NCBI GenBank assembly: GCA_003260075.1
Contig: QLIY01000017.1
Location: 335,708 to 399,707 of the forward strand
Reading direction: 5' to 3'
Source of the DNA: Phallusia mammillata
Lineage: Eukaryota > Chordata > Ascidiacea > Phlebobranchia > Ascidiidae
DNA: 64,000 nt
The notes beneath the pieces are model-generated. The model had not been told where the DNA came from and searched no databases. It saw only the letters and a program-made list of their open reading frames with translations. The translations under genes were made by a program, and so were the position numbers. Positions within the stretch are counted from its first letter, which is position 1. Each line of letters opens with the position of its first letter. Below, piece after piece: positions 1 through 13,336 of this stretch.

Positions 1-65
1 GTGGGGCTCGAACCCACGACCGTTGGATTAAGAGTCCAACGCTCTACCGACTGAGCTAGCAGGGC
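1..65 (-). tRNA. tRNA-Lys (anticodon CTT), 3' end cut off by the window edge
   Basis: On the minus strand the acceptor 5' strand GCCCTGC is followed by TA, a D arm with paired GCTC/GAGC, an anticodon stem TTGGA/TCCAA around the loop CTCTTAA (anticodon CTT, lysine), and a T arm with GTTCGAG. The 3' acceptor strand would lie beyond base 1. The gene sits in the last visible intron of PCSK2, on the same strand. No intron is seen inside the tRNA. Confidence 0.92.
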
Positions 66-420
66 AGATGCTAACTTGACTGTAAAAATCGAGTTTGATT
101 TAGGCTTGGAAATCCTGAAGTACCATCACTGGCTGTCAACAGCCTGCGGTATTATGTTGTTACAGTGCATTGACCACAGTCCGAAATAGTGAGTGAAAAA
201 GCCAATACAAGTGGGTAAGCTATTGACCTAACTTACGACACTAGAAGATAGTTCTAGTTACACCACTTTAATAAAAATGTGCATGAATATGTAATTTGCT
301 TGTTCTCACTATTATTTTAATTACAAAATCGAATTGCTCAAGGATTTTAGCGCATTTTGTACGTATGGTATTTTTTGCTGGCCAACTGCAATATTGCTTA
401 ACGCAAGTCGTTTGACCAAC

Positions 421-1043
421 CTGCACGTGTTCCAGATATCTAATATGATTGGGTTTTCCATCACAAGCATCAGTGTCGATGGTTAGCTCGAGGGCGCCAT
501 CTGACGGAATGTTGAACGGTGTTTCGATTAAACCTCCCTCGCAGCGAAATCGTGCAGGTACGGTTTTCCACGTTGACGCCATTTTTACCTAAAATGCACC
601 AAGTTCAAGGTTGGATCCATCTCCCAATGAAATATTTGTAGGTTAATATTTATTACATAATTTAAGCTTGAAAGAACAAATTATTTTACAGATGAAAACG
701 AGCAGAAACAACGTAACATTTTCAGGAAAATAACACACACATAATTAACAGGCCCAATACCTCTGTATTGCCTATCAGTCATGCCAATTAGCCTAAACCA
801 CAATGACTCACCATTCTCTCGGCATTCAGGACACCGAATCCAAACAAATGGTTGAAAAACAGTCCCACTCCGTTTCTCTTCCACTGGTGTAAATTGTCGT
901 GCAGTTGTTTCGGTGTTGATGTAAGAACGGTTAAATGCTAAAAACACATTTAAATGTCAAGCTTTTTAGCCAGGCCGTCTAAAGGGTGACCACGAGGAAT
1001 TTTATGGTAAACTTACCTGCATGTCACGCCACGTCAGGTTTTT

Positions 1044-1123
<80 letters not shown>

Positions 1124-4100
1124 GAGCGGCTGCCGATGTACCAGAATGACGAAGCGTGCACTGCCCGTAAAGGTCGGTGGTTGCCTGTGACATTAAACGT
1201 ATTGTCATGATGGTTTTTAGGAGACAACGAAAGTCATTTATATAATTTATGCGCGGGGATAGTAAGAAAACCGCGGCGGCATTGCGCAAATTTCGGGGAA
1301 AAAGAAAATCCAGAACGATCAAAACAAAGCCTGACTTCAAGATTTTCATTTATTTATGTATCATTTCCAATCACTATCTTCCGTTGTATAAAGGCTCTTT
1401 GCTTTATTTAATCAAACTCAAACATGGATAGCAAATACTAGTTGACGCAAAACACTCACCACTCCAGAACCGGGGCGTTGGCCACGTCCGTTGCTAAAAG
1501 TTGAAGCTAAGGTTGACGAACAGCTTTCGTCGTACAAAGCTGTTTCTCCATCATTAATAGCCGAATTCACCGAGATTGTCCACATGGAGGCAGCATAACC
1601 ATCACAGTTGCAGTCGTCATCAGCACCACCGTCACCAGAAGCCCACACATATATCGAACCAAGTCCATTACGACCCTGTATGATAGAATTTTTAGAGATT
1701 TAATTTTGGAGTTTAGTATGGAGTTGTGTTATGTGTGGTATTATTAGAAATGCTTGATTATACATTTCGCCCTACATCCTATAGGGGAGTGTTTCACAAC
1801 AAATGGTGAGAACGTTAGAAGTGGCAACATTTGAAAACAGCGTTAAAAATTATGTTTAAGAATAAATGTGTTTGTTGGAATTACACACGATCTCTTTCGA
1901 GAATAAAAGTGTGAGACTGATTATTATTCAAACCCACTTGCGAAATTACATATAGTTCATATAAAACACCGTTGTTGATGTGAATATTTGTGCTTGTTGC
2001 AACAATATGCAAAATACCAACGATTAGACTTTTCGAAAATCTATTCAACATCCATTCTACTTCAATACCTTATTCACTCCATCGACTATCGCCCGTAATG
2101 TCAATTCACGAGGTCCGTCCACAGTCCTTCCGTCATCCGTCGGTCCCCATGACGCACTGCAAAAACAACAATTCATCCACCCATCTGTCGCGTACGACCG
2201 CCTACCCTGTACCGGGAATCGATAGAGCCTCTATTAATGGCGTATGTCCGCCTTCTGAGTCTGTCAATAGATTATAAGGCATTCCGCGTGACGTAATCTA
2301 TCTTAACGTGACGCTATCAACGGTATTGCGCTTGTTTAGATTCAAATCGCTCCGACGCATGACAGAATCCTGGAGTGTTTTGGCCATGACTTAAAATAAT
2401 ATTAGTACTTGTGACGGAATAGTCTACGGCGTAATCACATGACATTTGCATTGACGTCATTAACATCCGACCGAACGTTACCATGGTGACTAATTACATC
2501 CGACGCATCGATATTCTTACCTGTAAATATCGATGAGGTTTGGTTTATACGACATCGAAGCCGCCTCGATCACGTCTGTCATATAGGGCTGATCCAACAT
2601 TCGAATTCCTGCAATTTTCGAGTTGTAAGCCACTCCCACTCCGCATATTCCGTTGTCTGCAATGCTTGAAACCTCCCCTGCACACCGTGTTCCGTGACTG
2701 CAAAGGAAAGTGATAACAGGTTGTTGTTTGAACTTTGTTCTCGTTTAAATTCCACAAAGCAACAAATCGAACCAACAGAAGTTAAATCTTTATGTCGGGT
2801 TACACGAAAGTCTGCAGTAGTGTTGGATTTAACATACACTTTTCCAAATTTGTAGTTGCAAATCGAGCTGATAAGTTTTAGGTATGAGTTACCTACCCCT
2901 ATGATGATAAATCGAACCCAAATGTAAAGACATTTTCAACGATAGAGATTTTAATCAACAAAAAACGTCTTTCTGTGCTATAACGAACTTTGTCTAACAC
3001 TTGGTATTTCATGTTGCGTTTAATGTGGGGCTAACAATGCAAGTAAAAAAGGTTATATCGTATCTTCTTGACAATATTGTTGGGTAGATGTAATTTTGTT
3101 TCAATTTTAAAGGCATTAGAACATTACTGAACGACAACTAACTTGAATTGTTGTTTTTAGCTGCAATAAGTGGATTTTTGCTGGTGGATTTTTAGGGCTA
3201 AACCAATCCACTTAGCAGGTCTGGGTTTGTGGACACTCAAACAGATCATTGCTACTGGCCGCGTTTTTGGATTAACAAAGGGTCAGTCCGGAAACGCTGA
3301 TTGAAATCCCACCGGCGGTTTAGACATCTACGGAAACCGTACAGTTTTCAAAATCTGACTCTGCTTTTGGGGCAAACAACCACGGGATTAAGTTGATTGA
3401 TTCGCAAACGGTCATTTACTGTCCAAACGCCAACGCCGCCCCTTTTCTCAACAATGGCTTATACTCTGTTGGATGAACCAAGGCAGCGAACACTGATAAG
3501 TAAGATGGGTGATAACGATCACAGGGATCCGCAATATCCTAATCACTGGGAGCAAACTACGGTAAGAAAGAGCTTTACATTTGGTAAATGCCATTAAATG
3601 CTGCTGAGTTCGCACTAAGAGGCTACGTTGTGTTCCCTCATGACGTAATATGTGTGATGACATAAAGGCGCAGTAGAGCGCTGTCTGCCGATAAATCTTT
3701 GACAAGATGAGTAGATTTGATTTTCCCAACGCTGTTGTTTACACCTTCGATGTTTTGGCCACTGCCATGTTAAAAGCATTTTTGTTAAGTGCATCAAGGC
3801 AAGGGAATGAAAAGAATGTGGTCGTGCAACATTGAATTTAGAAACACGCCAAATAAATGAAACAGTCATCTCCTATAAATAGCAATTACGCAACCACTAC
3901 ACGAAAACTTGAACAGTGGTATTCATCGCGGTGGCTGGGGTGGCAAAAACGTGTGGGCAATACATCGTGGGAAAACGCATGTAAATATTTTAAAGGTAAC
4001 TGTGGCATTACATCACCCTTATTTTTGAACACCTGAACTATGATTAAATGTTGTTATTTATTTAATTTTATATTATCTTCGTGGGGTATAAGTTAACTAT

Positions 4101-7100
4101 GGCAATGTCCCTAAACTTGTTTTCACTTACATTACGCTTTTACCAATACGTAAGTAACATTGTAGGAAACTCACAAACAGTGTAATGTTAATCCTTTTAA
4201 AAATATAGATCAGTAACACTGCAAGACGTCTATAAGGTTTTCTCAAAGACTGCGGCACAGTTTACCAAGCACAGAATATGGCGACCATAGTGAAGATTAA
4301 AAACACAGATTACCTTCACACAAAGCGGTTTAAAACCTCCAGGGACGGCGATCGAGATCTAACAAACAAACAAAAAGGCGCGTAGGTGATAAGCAAGCGT
4401 GGCTTCTCCTGTTTGCGCGGTCATTGACCTGCCAGTTTTGCTCACGGCGCTAATTCGAGCATCGTTCCTCACAAAAGTCAAGGTTACAGCCACCGCGAAT
4501 TCTTAGAATCAGCACCGGCTTAAACTTTTCTGGACACTAATTACGATGTTGGTGATGTAGGAAATGTGTTTGGACACGGTATATATTAGGTTATCGAGCG
4601 GCGACTGCATGATTTTGAACGCTGTTGCAAACGTGGCGAAACGTTTCGCGGGCTGCAAACCACAGTCTATTCAAAACAGTTGCAGTTCTTCGCTTATTTG
4701 CCACAAGTTTATATGCCAACACACATGCCTGAAGCCGGCGCTCTCGAGTTTTAGAGCTTTTTGGAATATTTTTTCTCAGCATAACCATTAGGGAACTCAA
4801 TAGGAATCTAACTTTTTAGAATAACGGTATACAGCAGCGATTTGATAAATATGTCGTGAAGTGGCTCAGGAATCAAGAAAACCTTGATTCGGGGTTGAAA
4901 AACAAAAGCTAATACCAAGTACGGTATGAATTCCCTGCTCTGTTCATCGCATAATTCTATTTCATCACCGGTAGAAAATCGGATTACTTCGCACCCACAG
5001 GTCGGAATTTTTACAGAAATTTTAACAATTATGCAAATTAACGCTGACTGCTTTGAACCGTCATTCATCACACAAACAAACGCAATCCGTATTGATTTCG
5101 ACCCGCGCTAATGAAAGGAATTTTTTGCGCTGTCACGTTAGTTCTGTCAGAACCACCTGTCGTCAGAACAACCGTCAACAAATAGAAATTTCATTGTGTT
5201 TCGGACAGCTTGGCGTTTGGGTGAAGGGTTTTAAAAAAACATTGTTTAACCTCCAGGTGGTAATAGGCATACATTTGCCTCGCATACCCGTAAAATCAAT
5301 AAATTGTAAGATCATAATATAGAACATTGAGAATTTCAGAAATATATTTGACTGTCACCATTTTTTGCCTTTGAAATAAGGACTGTTGGAACGCTTATTA
5401 GTTTCGGGATAGTTTATCATAATAGGTTTTAAAATTTTAAAACCGGCTGTTTAATCCCAGTCATGCGCGGGCGCAGGTGTTTAAAAAGAAGAAGCAGGTG
5501 CGCAATAACACAAAAATGAAAGCAAACAATGAATTTTACAGGCAACTAATCGATAGTTCTGTTAATGGTTTGTTAGTTTCCCATCAAATGATCATAAATT
5601 CGACTCAATTCTCGTAAAGAGTTTCAAGCGTTTGAGCGCTTCTGCCAAACTGGCGTATGCACAGTAAACAAACAATCAGTAACTCAATATGACAAAAAGT
5701 CGTCTTGTCGCATATCACGTAGATGACATATGACAGCAATAAAGCATGTTTCATGCCGTAAAACGGTCCTTACCCCGTCTCTTCAATTTATCCAAGCAAA
5801 CTAAATTTAATTGTAGAAAATAGCGCACCTGTTGAACCAGTCCACAGTGTAGCGGGGATATGGAAAAGGATCATTGCTGCTGAAATCGTAACTGGCTTCC
5901 GCGTTCTAAAAATAAAAATGAGCATATAGTTATGATCATACAGCAAGTGATAACTGCCCACCCCAAAGCAGTCACTAACACCTCGTGTTTACTTAACATT
6001 TAAGTCGTGAAAAATGTACTTGTGTGTTGAGTCATGACAAGTACATTTCCTAGAAACACAACATGTAAAATAGCTGCAATATGCAGTCATTGATCCGAGT
6101 TGGCATTTCTGTTGGTCCTACATGTATGATGTCATGAATTTAACAATGTTATATTTGTTGTTTTTATAAAACAAACGATGTCAAAACTGTTTAAAAGCGG
6201 GCAAGTTGAGCTATTAAGTAGTTGATCGGCGCAAAGTTTAGGTCGTAAACATTTGTTCACCTTTTTTAAAGGTAATTTGAAAGTGTTGCATTAGTGCTGA
6301 ACTGTCAAAAAGATTGCGTCAAAGCAACGTAGTAAATATTCCCGCATGCGGTCATGTGCACCTTTTCTGGCTACCGAGACGTGTTTCGTGGTTTCTACAA
6401 TTTTGTAATCGCAAAGAAGCCGATTAGTAGCCTGTTTAGTGATAGATGTACGTCAATAAACAAACAACCTTGATCCGACTCAGATAACCCGCCGCAAGTT
6501 GCAGGCCTCAATCCTTGCTTGTGGGTTCACAGCGGCCATGTTTGCGCTTTCGAAAACATGTTTGTCTTTCAGTTGGTGATCGAGTGGCGGCGGTAATCAC
6601 GCGGGCAGTTGGGGCACCATGGGACCGCGCTGGGAGCTTTACACATCGGAAGCAGTTGATCAAATCGGCGCCTGTTTGCGCCGACGTCTATGATTTTACT
6701 GTGCCAAGTTTTTACCGCGGAACGCGATGGTGTTATATTGAGAGAAATTTACAGGAATGCCGTTATTCGCCCGCATAACGAGCATTTACGACAGACAGTA
6801 AACCCGCGGCCTTTCAAAGCTGCTTGGTGCAATCTGGTATTTTCGGTTCAGTGACAGCACGCTTACCTTGCCTAGCGCGGCCCTAGGCTTGCATCACTGC
6901 AAAAGTCGTTTGCGCTTGGCTGATCTTGACTGAGCATTACAAATCTCTTACAAGGGTAAAGCTATTATTTGCACAGCTACGTGACAGGATTGTTCTCTTT
7001 CGACGAGTTCGCATGCCATCAGCAGTCAGTAAGGTAATTTTTTCACTAAACATGCGGTTGGACCGCACAGAAAGTTCTGCGGCGCACAGTTAATCAGCTT

Positions 7101-10100
7101 CGCGTAGAGTTACGAGGTTCAATGAGCAAGACGTTTTTTTGTAAGTTTTGAAGGTCTGCGAAAATTATGACAGACGTTTTACCGTTACTAATTGCGAACA
7201 GTAACTGCCAAACCGGATCCTGTATAAAAACATGTTTTTTTCTTAGAAGCCCGTTGGTGCTGTGTGCAGGAAATACTGCAACCGAGGCGGTTATTGCGTT
7301 TATGCTCCAGGCGAAAGCACTGGATTCAGTTTTAAGGACTGTGTCGCGATTCGCCAAGCATCCAGCATGAGAAGACGGACTTCGGACAGACAGAAGTTGC
7401 TCCTTGAACATGCGTAACGTGACAAGATCTGACCGATTAGCAAAGAGAGATACCGTGATTCGTGGATTACTGTCCCTGTTTCTGTCCGTCGCCTTTGCCG
7501 CCAAGTCTGCGACCGCTACGGGCCCGGTGGAGCCAACTGAACCCTACGTCAACAACGCTTTTCGCACCGTCCGACTGATGACGTCACGAGTGGTGGTTAC
7601 CGTCCTCGGTCGTGACCAGGATCGGCAATTGACGACTTACTATAACGAAGCGAAGCAACTGAATTTCGGCTTTCCACCGGCGTCAATGCGGCAGCACAAG
7701 AACGGTAAATATTGGAGATAAAAAGAAAATTAAAATTTTAGAATGCCATAAAATTTTAATTGAGAATTGGTCGATATTCTTATAGAAGTGGGATCGACTG
7801 CACAAGAGTCAGGTGTAGGCTTGCTATTTTCGACCCTTTATGACCTAGTCGAGGCAATATAAATTTACAATCTTGGGGTTAAACAAAAAATAAAGTTAAA
7901 AAGGTTAAATGTGCAGGATTGAGTAAGCCTTGTTTGTTTAGGCGTGTTAAAACGTGGCAATTTAGAAACATAAATCGTTTGCTTACAAAGTTCACGTCCT
8001 CGGCATGGTAGGTCTTAAACGGCCGCAAAAAAAGCGACATGGACGCAAACATGCATGTAGTATCAAATACAGCGGCTTACGCTTTGTGTGTGCATTTTTC
8101 TGGAAACTCGTGACAGGTTATTGCGGGAAGTGGCACTTGATTTTGCATCGCTTTATTGCATCAGCTCATGAGCTGGCTAACGTTACCGCATTTTGTGTGT
8201 GCAGAGAGGATGGAGCTGTTCGATGTTGATGCCTTGAAACCCGACGCTAGAGAGGATATTCGACGTATGACCCTCAGGCACCCGTGGCATGACGTTTACA
8301 TGACCACTGACGTCATGCAGCATGTTCGAGCTTGCTATTACGGCTCCAACACCAACGAAGCTGTGGCACAAAACAGGTACATTTGTACGAATCCGCCGTA
8401 TGTTTACTTGGAGGCAACCGATGTAGCTTCATCCGATCAGCGATACAAACTGCGATTATTTTTGAAATCTGCGACCAACGACAACAACAGCCCGGCAGTG
8501 CCGTCGCCCGTCGGATACGCGTTTGTGTCCGAACACACGTGGGAGATACGATTCCGCGGCCAGTTGGGCATTGTAACCCAGGCTCTGGCCATAGCAACAA
8601 AGCGCGTATGGAAGGAGAGCCTTAAAATGCTTTTTGAAAAGCAAATCAGAATCTTCCGAAAACGCGCTTCCAGATTCCGGGGAAGGCCATGTTCTCACCC
8701 TGTGCGTATCCGCGATCGTCTTATTCGCAGTGTTTCGGTAGACGACTTCAGGGGGGACATACGCGACGTGCTGCGCTCACCGAGGCAATGCTCCCACTGT
8801 CCGCCGACATCTTCTGGAGTAAGTCAATACCAACTGGCTCGCAACGTGCCTTGGAAAGAAATGACGAGCGAGCAAAAAGTGCAGGTGGTGTGCTGCATTG
8901 GTCACGTGGTTTGCAATCGCCTTCGTCGCACTTTGCTCGATTTAGCCGACAGCAGTTGCCTGAACCGACGGCGATGGGCGGCGTTGTCGGAGGAGCGTCG
9001 AATCGAAATGATAGACCGACACCTTACTGTGGGTTGGTTACGACGCAAAACTGAAGCTGACCGATGGCTGGTCGGTATGATCGAGCGGCAACTCGACGTC
9101 AAAAGCACCACTTTCATATTTGACGACGACGATTAGTGCGACTTGGTGAACGCGAGCCAAACAACTTTGCATTGATCGACGTGCGGTTGGAAACGTTTGA
9201 ACAAATATTTGCAAACAACCGCAAAGGGTGAGTGTTTGCAATCTGGCGTCCGCCGATTAAAGATAAGACGCATGGCGGTGTGTCCGCTGCTCAACTTCCA
9301 TTGTTAAGTTACTTTCTCCAATCTTTTTTAATGTTGTTTATTTTACGCGTTGTTCAAGTCTTTTTGCATGGCGCATTTTTATTTATGCATTGCTATGTTT
9401 TCAAATGCTTCAATATCGTTTGTAAGTTTTTACTCATACCATGTTTCCAGTCATATTGCGTGTGTTTAAAGTGTCCTTTCCTTTTGTTTCAGCATAACTT
9501 GTCATGTGCTGTTTTGTATCAATGTATACATTGTACACACCCTTTGCAAAACCTTACGTTGCGCCGTTATATAATTCATGCTATGTGTATGCTTTTTCAG
9601 TTAAAGTAAGTTAAAAAGGCGTATGTATATCTTTTTGTAAACGTTTTTCAACCTCTTCTATGTGTACAGTTTAAATGCCACTTCTTGTCAATAGTGAGTT
9701 TTCAGTTTTTACGGATCACATTAATTTTCTTGGCATTTTGCAGTGCCCTGTTGCTTTCATTAAAAATTCGATTAAGCACAAATGATCAACATGGATGTTG
9801 ACAGTTCTGACTCACGTAGTTGTCACGCAGGTCGGGGTGAAGATAATCGATTCCGTCGTCCATTATAGCTACAGTGACACCCTTGCCGGTATAACCCATG
9901 TCCCAGGCCTTTTGTACGTTCAAATCCAAGCCGACGGTGCCACCCGCTTGCCCCGTATTGTTCTGGAAAACAAACATCGTTATTCCGTCAGTCAAATCGT
10001 CACTGGACCCAGGCGCGGGTTATTGTCCCGTTAACTGTTGCCATAAGCCATGACTTTGCTGTTTGCACGGCCAAGCGTGCTTGTTTGGTCTCAAATTTTT

Positions 10101-13100
10101 CACATTTAATAAGGCCAAATATAACCACGAAATGGCCAAACGATCGTGTGAATGGTAAACTCTTCTCATAAAACGGCTCTTATTTAGCGAAATTTTATTT
10201 TTAGTACTTGAAAAATAGTCATTAAATGGGATCCACAACTACAAATAGAACTTTCGAAATATATATTCAATTGTCATAACGTTCGCTCTTCATATACCAT
10301 TAAAACATGTTGCCAAAGTTGTTACTATTTGCAAGGTAAACGTTACTTACAATGTACCACTGGAATTTGTAAAGCGGATCATGGCCCTGATATGTATGTT
10401 CTTTTGTCTTGTAACCCCGTTTCAACCGACCGTATCCTTCAAGTTGTCGAACCTTTTTAACCTGCAAAAGCCAGGGAGATTAATTTTGTACCTGGGCAAA
10501 GAAGCTCGAAACTTAACCACAGAATTCATGTTGGAGTTGCTTTAAGTCAACCTCAAAATTACCTTTGGCGACAACCGCAGCTTCCATATGTGTTCCAAAC
10601 TTGGCTCTTGTGAGGTTCTTTTTAAGGCTCGATGTCGAAAATGGTAAAGCCCATCGTCCCCAACAACCTGCCAAAACACATTCAGTTTTAAATATTCTTT
10701 TCATAGGATCGGGGCCGAAGTTCAAAAGCCAAATCTATTACAGTTTCCTGTCGACATTGTACTCGCTGAGCGTCGGGAAACAATGATTTGTGGCTTGGGA
10801 AAGTAACAAACTAGCTACTTGCGGTTCTATTATTACGACATTGCCCGATTGGTGAACCCCGGCACCGCTCATCCAACAACCAGGGTCGATTTTGGGTGTA
10901 CAAACCAGCGAGACAGCAGCCCTTGCGGTTATTGGGTCTCTCAACTTTGCGAATCGGCTTTCAACTACGGAAGGGCCATAAAAAGTGAATTCGAGGTCAA
11001 AAATACTGTGTGGCGTGCGATTTGATTTTCAATCAAATACAGGCATACTCAAGATGAATTATTGGATCAAAATCATCCCACCAGGATTGTAATCGGGCCA
11101 ATCTTGGCAAAACAACCATTGTTTAACTACAGAGCTTCCCTTGTTCCGGATGTTTGCTGTTCTCGGTAAGCCAAGGCAAAGTCAAACACTTAAGTGGGAC
11201 CGATGTATTTTACAACGTCGTGGTTAATGTGTTACATGACCGATCAATGGGCAATGTGACAAACGTGATTGTGGTACGACATTCGGAGTGCCTCTAACAG
11301 TTGCAAAGAGGGCTCAGGACAGGCGCCCTTTTTGCGAATGACAGATAATTATAATTAAAAAAATGCGATTGCATATCGATCGAAACTGCTCGTGGTAAAC
11401 CCAATGGCCTTCAGGGGAAACAGGGACGTGCCATTTCCCTGACTAACACGAATGATTATCGATCATTGATCAATGCCTTGTTCGACCGCCAACATGAAGT
11501 AAATTGCAACGAGTCACCAAAACTGTGTGATATACATGATTCATTCTCACCTAATTAGTCGATAGGACAGACCGAGCGCTTTTTACATGTGGAATTATAT
11601 ATGGAAGTCTACCACAGCAATACATCATTCACTCTACCATTTTAATACACAACTCTTATTCAGGTATTCCGAAAGCCGATTTTTACGCGGAAAGCCGCAT
11701 CTCTTGCCCAACTTGAGTTAACTTGTCAGGTCGACAACTTAGTTTTACTCCATTGCGCGACCTTGCGGAAACTTTTTTAATGTAAAACTTGCCAACATAT
11801 TTTTGTGGGCTCCGAACAATAGCAAAGCGAGACAAATAGCATTTCTTTGCCAAAATTAAATTGCATATGGAGGATAAATATTTTTCATGTGGAAGAACCA
11901 AACTTTAATGGTTAAAATGTCTCGCACCAACTCCAAAGCGAGCTCATAGGACGTATATATAGATGGCCCGCAAAAGAATAGACGCAATTGTATGGTGGAC
12001 ATGTAACATTTGTGCGATGGAAAACAATTTTTAAGCAGATAACGTTTCTGAATCAAGAGTCACAAACAGATTACATGGCACGGAATTTCCAGGTCAAGTA
12101 TATTTCTAGCGATTTACTACGAACAAAATTACTGCGGTTCGTATATTTGCATGTGTGACATGACACACCGACATGTATGATAATTTGTGGAAAAACCGCA
12201 GTATATCTCTGTTATGTACATGCGAAACGCGTGCAGCAACACACGAAAACCACAGAAGCACACGTATCTCACTCATTGGTATGACACGTATTGTTGGGTT
12301 GTCTAAGAGGAAAGTGCCATATATATATACAATCCATATGTGTTAATAATGGAATTTTGAAATCAATATGTGTTTGGGGCAAGTAATTGCGCAGGGTTTG
12401 TGAATGTCACTGTGATCTGTACGCTTTTACATAAAGGCGACTTCTATAAACTTCTATAAAACAGTATTTCGGAAAATATTTTGACAACATTTCACACGAA
12501 ATTTAAAATGTAAAAAACGGTTCTCATGACATCCTCAAGTCCATCATTGGGAGTAGATACGTCGCACGGCGTAAAGGTCATAAGCCTTTAAATAATTCAT
12601 TTGTGAACAATGGCTAATATCGTTTTTGCGCAGGTAACAGTCGTCAGTAGTTGGGCGTGCGTCATTCCAAGGAAAAATATATCTTATTGCGTTCGTTAAA
12701 TCGCATACATAATGCATTTCAGAATGGCTGAAAACGACTTGTGTGTTTGATCGACTAGGCATTAAACACAAAATTATGCATAATACATTGTGTACGAAAT
12801 AGGTGTTTTAAGGGAAAGCTTGTGGTGTTTGCTGTTGGCGTTTCACTGTCGGCTTGCCTACTGTGTAAATAGCGACGTTCGCACAGCAAAATGGTTCCTT
12901 TCCTTGAGAAAACCACCCAAGCGAGGCATTTCGCTTAGGCAATGTTTACCCAGATACCAGGCAAAATCAAAGCGTTGTTGGTAAATTGTTGAACCCAAAA
13001 CTGGTTTCAATTACAGTCTCATGGCAAAATTACATGCGTTAGGTGTTAAACATACAAGTGTTGAATGAAAACATTAGTCTGACTTACCGTGCCACGATTC

Positions 13101-13336
13101 TCAAATCCATGTTTTGTAGCCAGCCAATCTGCATGGGCCCTCTTTGCTGTTGATGGCCCTTCCGGCGTCATTTCCACTATGAAGTCATTTGTGAATACAT
13201 GAGGGGGCTTATTCGTACCAAGACTGGCATGTTGTTTGGCCCCTGAGCCAAACGCTGATTGCAAGGCAAAACACAACAGTAGTAAGTATGGTAGAAGACT
13301 TAATTGTGAAAAGACTCTTTGAAACTGCTTTGCCAT
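421..13336 (-). CDS. PCSK2: Prohormone convertase 2 (proprotein convertase subtilisin/kexin type 2), 3' end off window
   Basis: Subtilisin-like serine endoprotease that cleaves prohormones at dibasic sites in secretory granules. Coding exons in order: 13088-13336, 10563-10667, 10351-10461, 9816-9962, 5829-5905, 2521-2697, 2069-2156, 1460-1675, 1017-1184, 812-937, 421-588. All junctions are GT-AG and the sum is 544 codons in frame. The first exon has a hydrophobic signal peptide ([17 protein letters not shown]) and the start of the prodomain. The prodomain continues with [10 protein letters not shown] and ends at the cleavage site RLKRGY. Catalytic residues are Asp in [13 protein letters not shown], His in [10 protein letters not shown] and Ser in HSGTSAAAP. 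The oxyanion-hole residue is Asp in YVWASGDGG, which distinguishes PC2 from furin and PC1/3 (Asn). The P domain begins at DWKTVP-like [10 protein letters not shown] and runs to YLEHVQ, where a donor site leads off the left edge; roughly the last 100 residues are missing. An artificial-looking C run interrupts exon 1017-1184. A second gene lies in the 5906-9815 intron on the other strand. Confidence 0.95.
1017..1184 (-). CDS. PCSK2: PCSK2 active-site serine exon, interrupted by a C run
   Basis: The exon reads [21 protein letters not shown], then a run of 76 G on the coding strand (+ strand C at 1046-1121), then KNLTWRDMQ. In the family this gap holds a conserved segment of about 13 residues following the serine. 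The true exon is therefore probably about 129 bases, of which about 37 are missing. The exon length happens to stay a multiple of three. Flanking splice sites are normal and match the neighbouring exon phases. This looks like a sequence or assembly fault and not a real poly-glycine insertion. Confidence 0.85.
2698..5828. other. PCSK2 intron, no gene recognised
   Basis: This 3.1 kb intron separates the exon ending WFN-S from the catalytic-histidine exon. Short open frames exist on both strands, but none has a recognisable domain together with splice signals. No transposon termini or RNA gene were seen. Confidence 0.5.
7410..9136 (+). CDS. Unrecognised two-exon gene nested in a PCSK2 intron (408 aa)
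   Basis: Exon 7410-7704 ends AAC G|gtaaat. Exon 8205-9136 follows a TTTTGTGTGTGCAG acceptor and runs open to a TAG stop; joined in phase they give 409 codons. The first ATG (7410) is followed by a basic stretch and a hydrophobic segment ([13 protein letters not shown], residues about 20-33) that could be a signal peptide or anchor. The remainder is basic, with many Arg residues, a CSHC motif around residue 265-270, a cluster [10 protein letters not shown], and an acidic tail FDDDD. I do not recognise the family. It lies wholly inside the 5906-9815 intron of PCSK2 on the opposite strand. Length of the second open exon, its codon-like composition and a good intron support a real gene; expression is not shown. 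Confidence 0.6.
9137..9815 (+). other. Possible 3' region of the nested gene
   Basis: AT-rich sequence following the stop of the nested gene and ending at the next PCSK2 exon. An ATTAAA occurs near 9257, which could act as a polyadenylation signal. An open frame at 9232-9609 is T-rich and hydrophobic by composition and shows no domain; I treat it as untranslated or intronic. Confidence 0.3.
10668..13087. other. First PCSK2 intron, no gene recognised
   Basis: AT-rich intron between the signal-peptide exon and the prodomain exon GLYHF. I see short open frames only, with no domain, RNA gene or transposon termini. Confidence 0.5.

Noticed and set aside
9232..9609. 125-codon plus-strand frame after the nested gene
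   Set aside because: T-rich composition gives hydrophobic codons; no start context or domain, so treated as 3' region.
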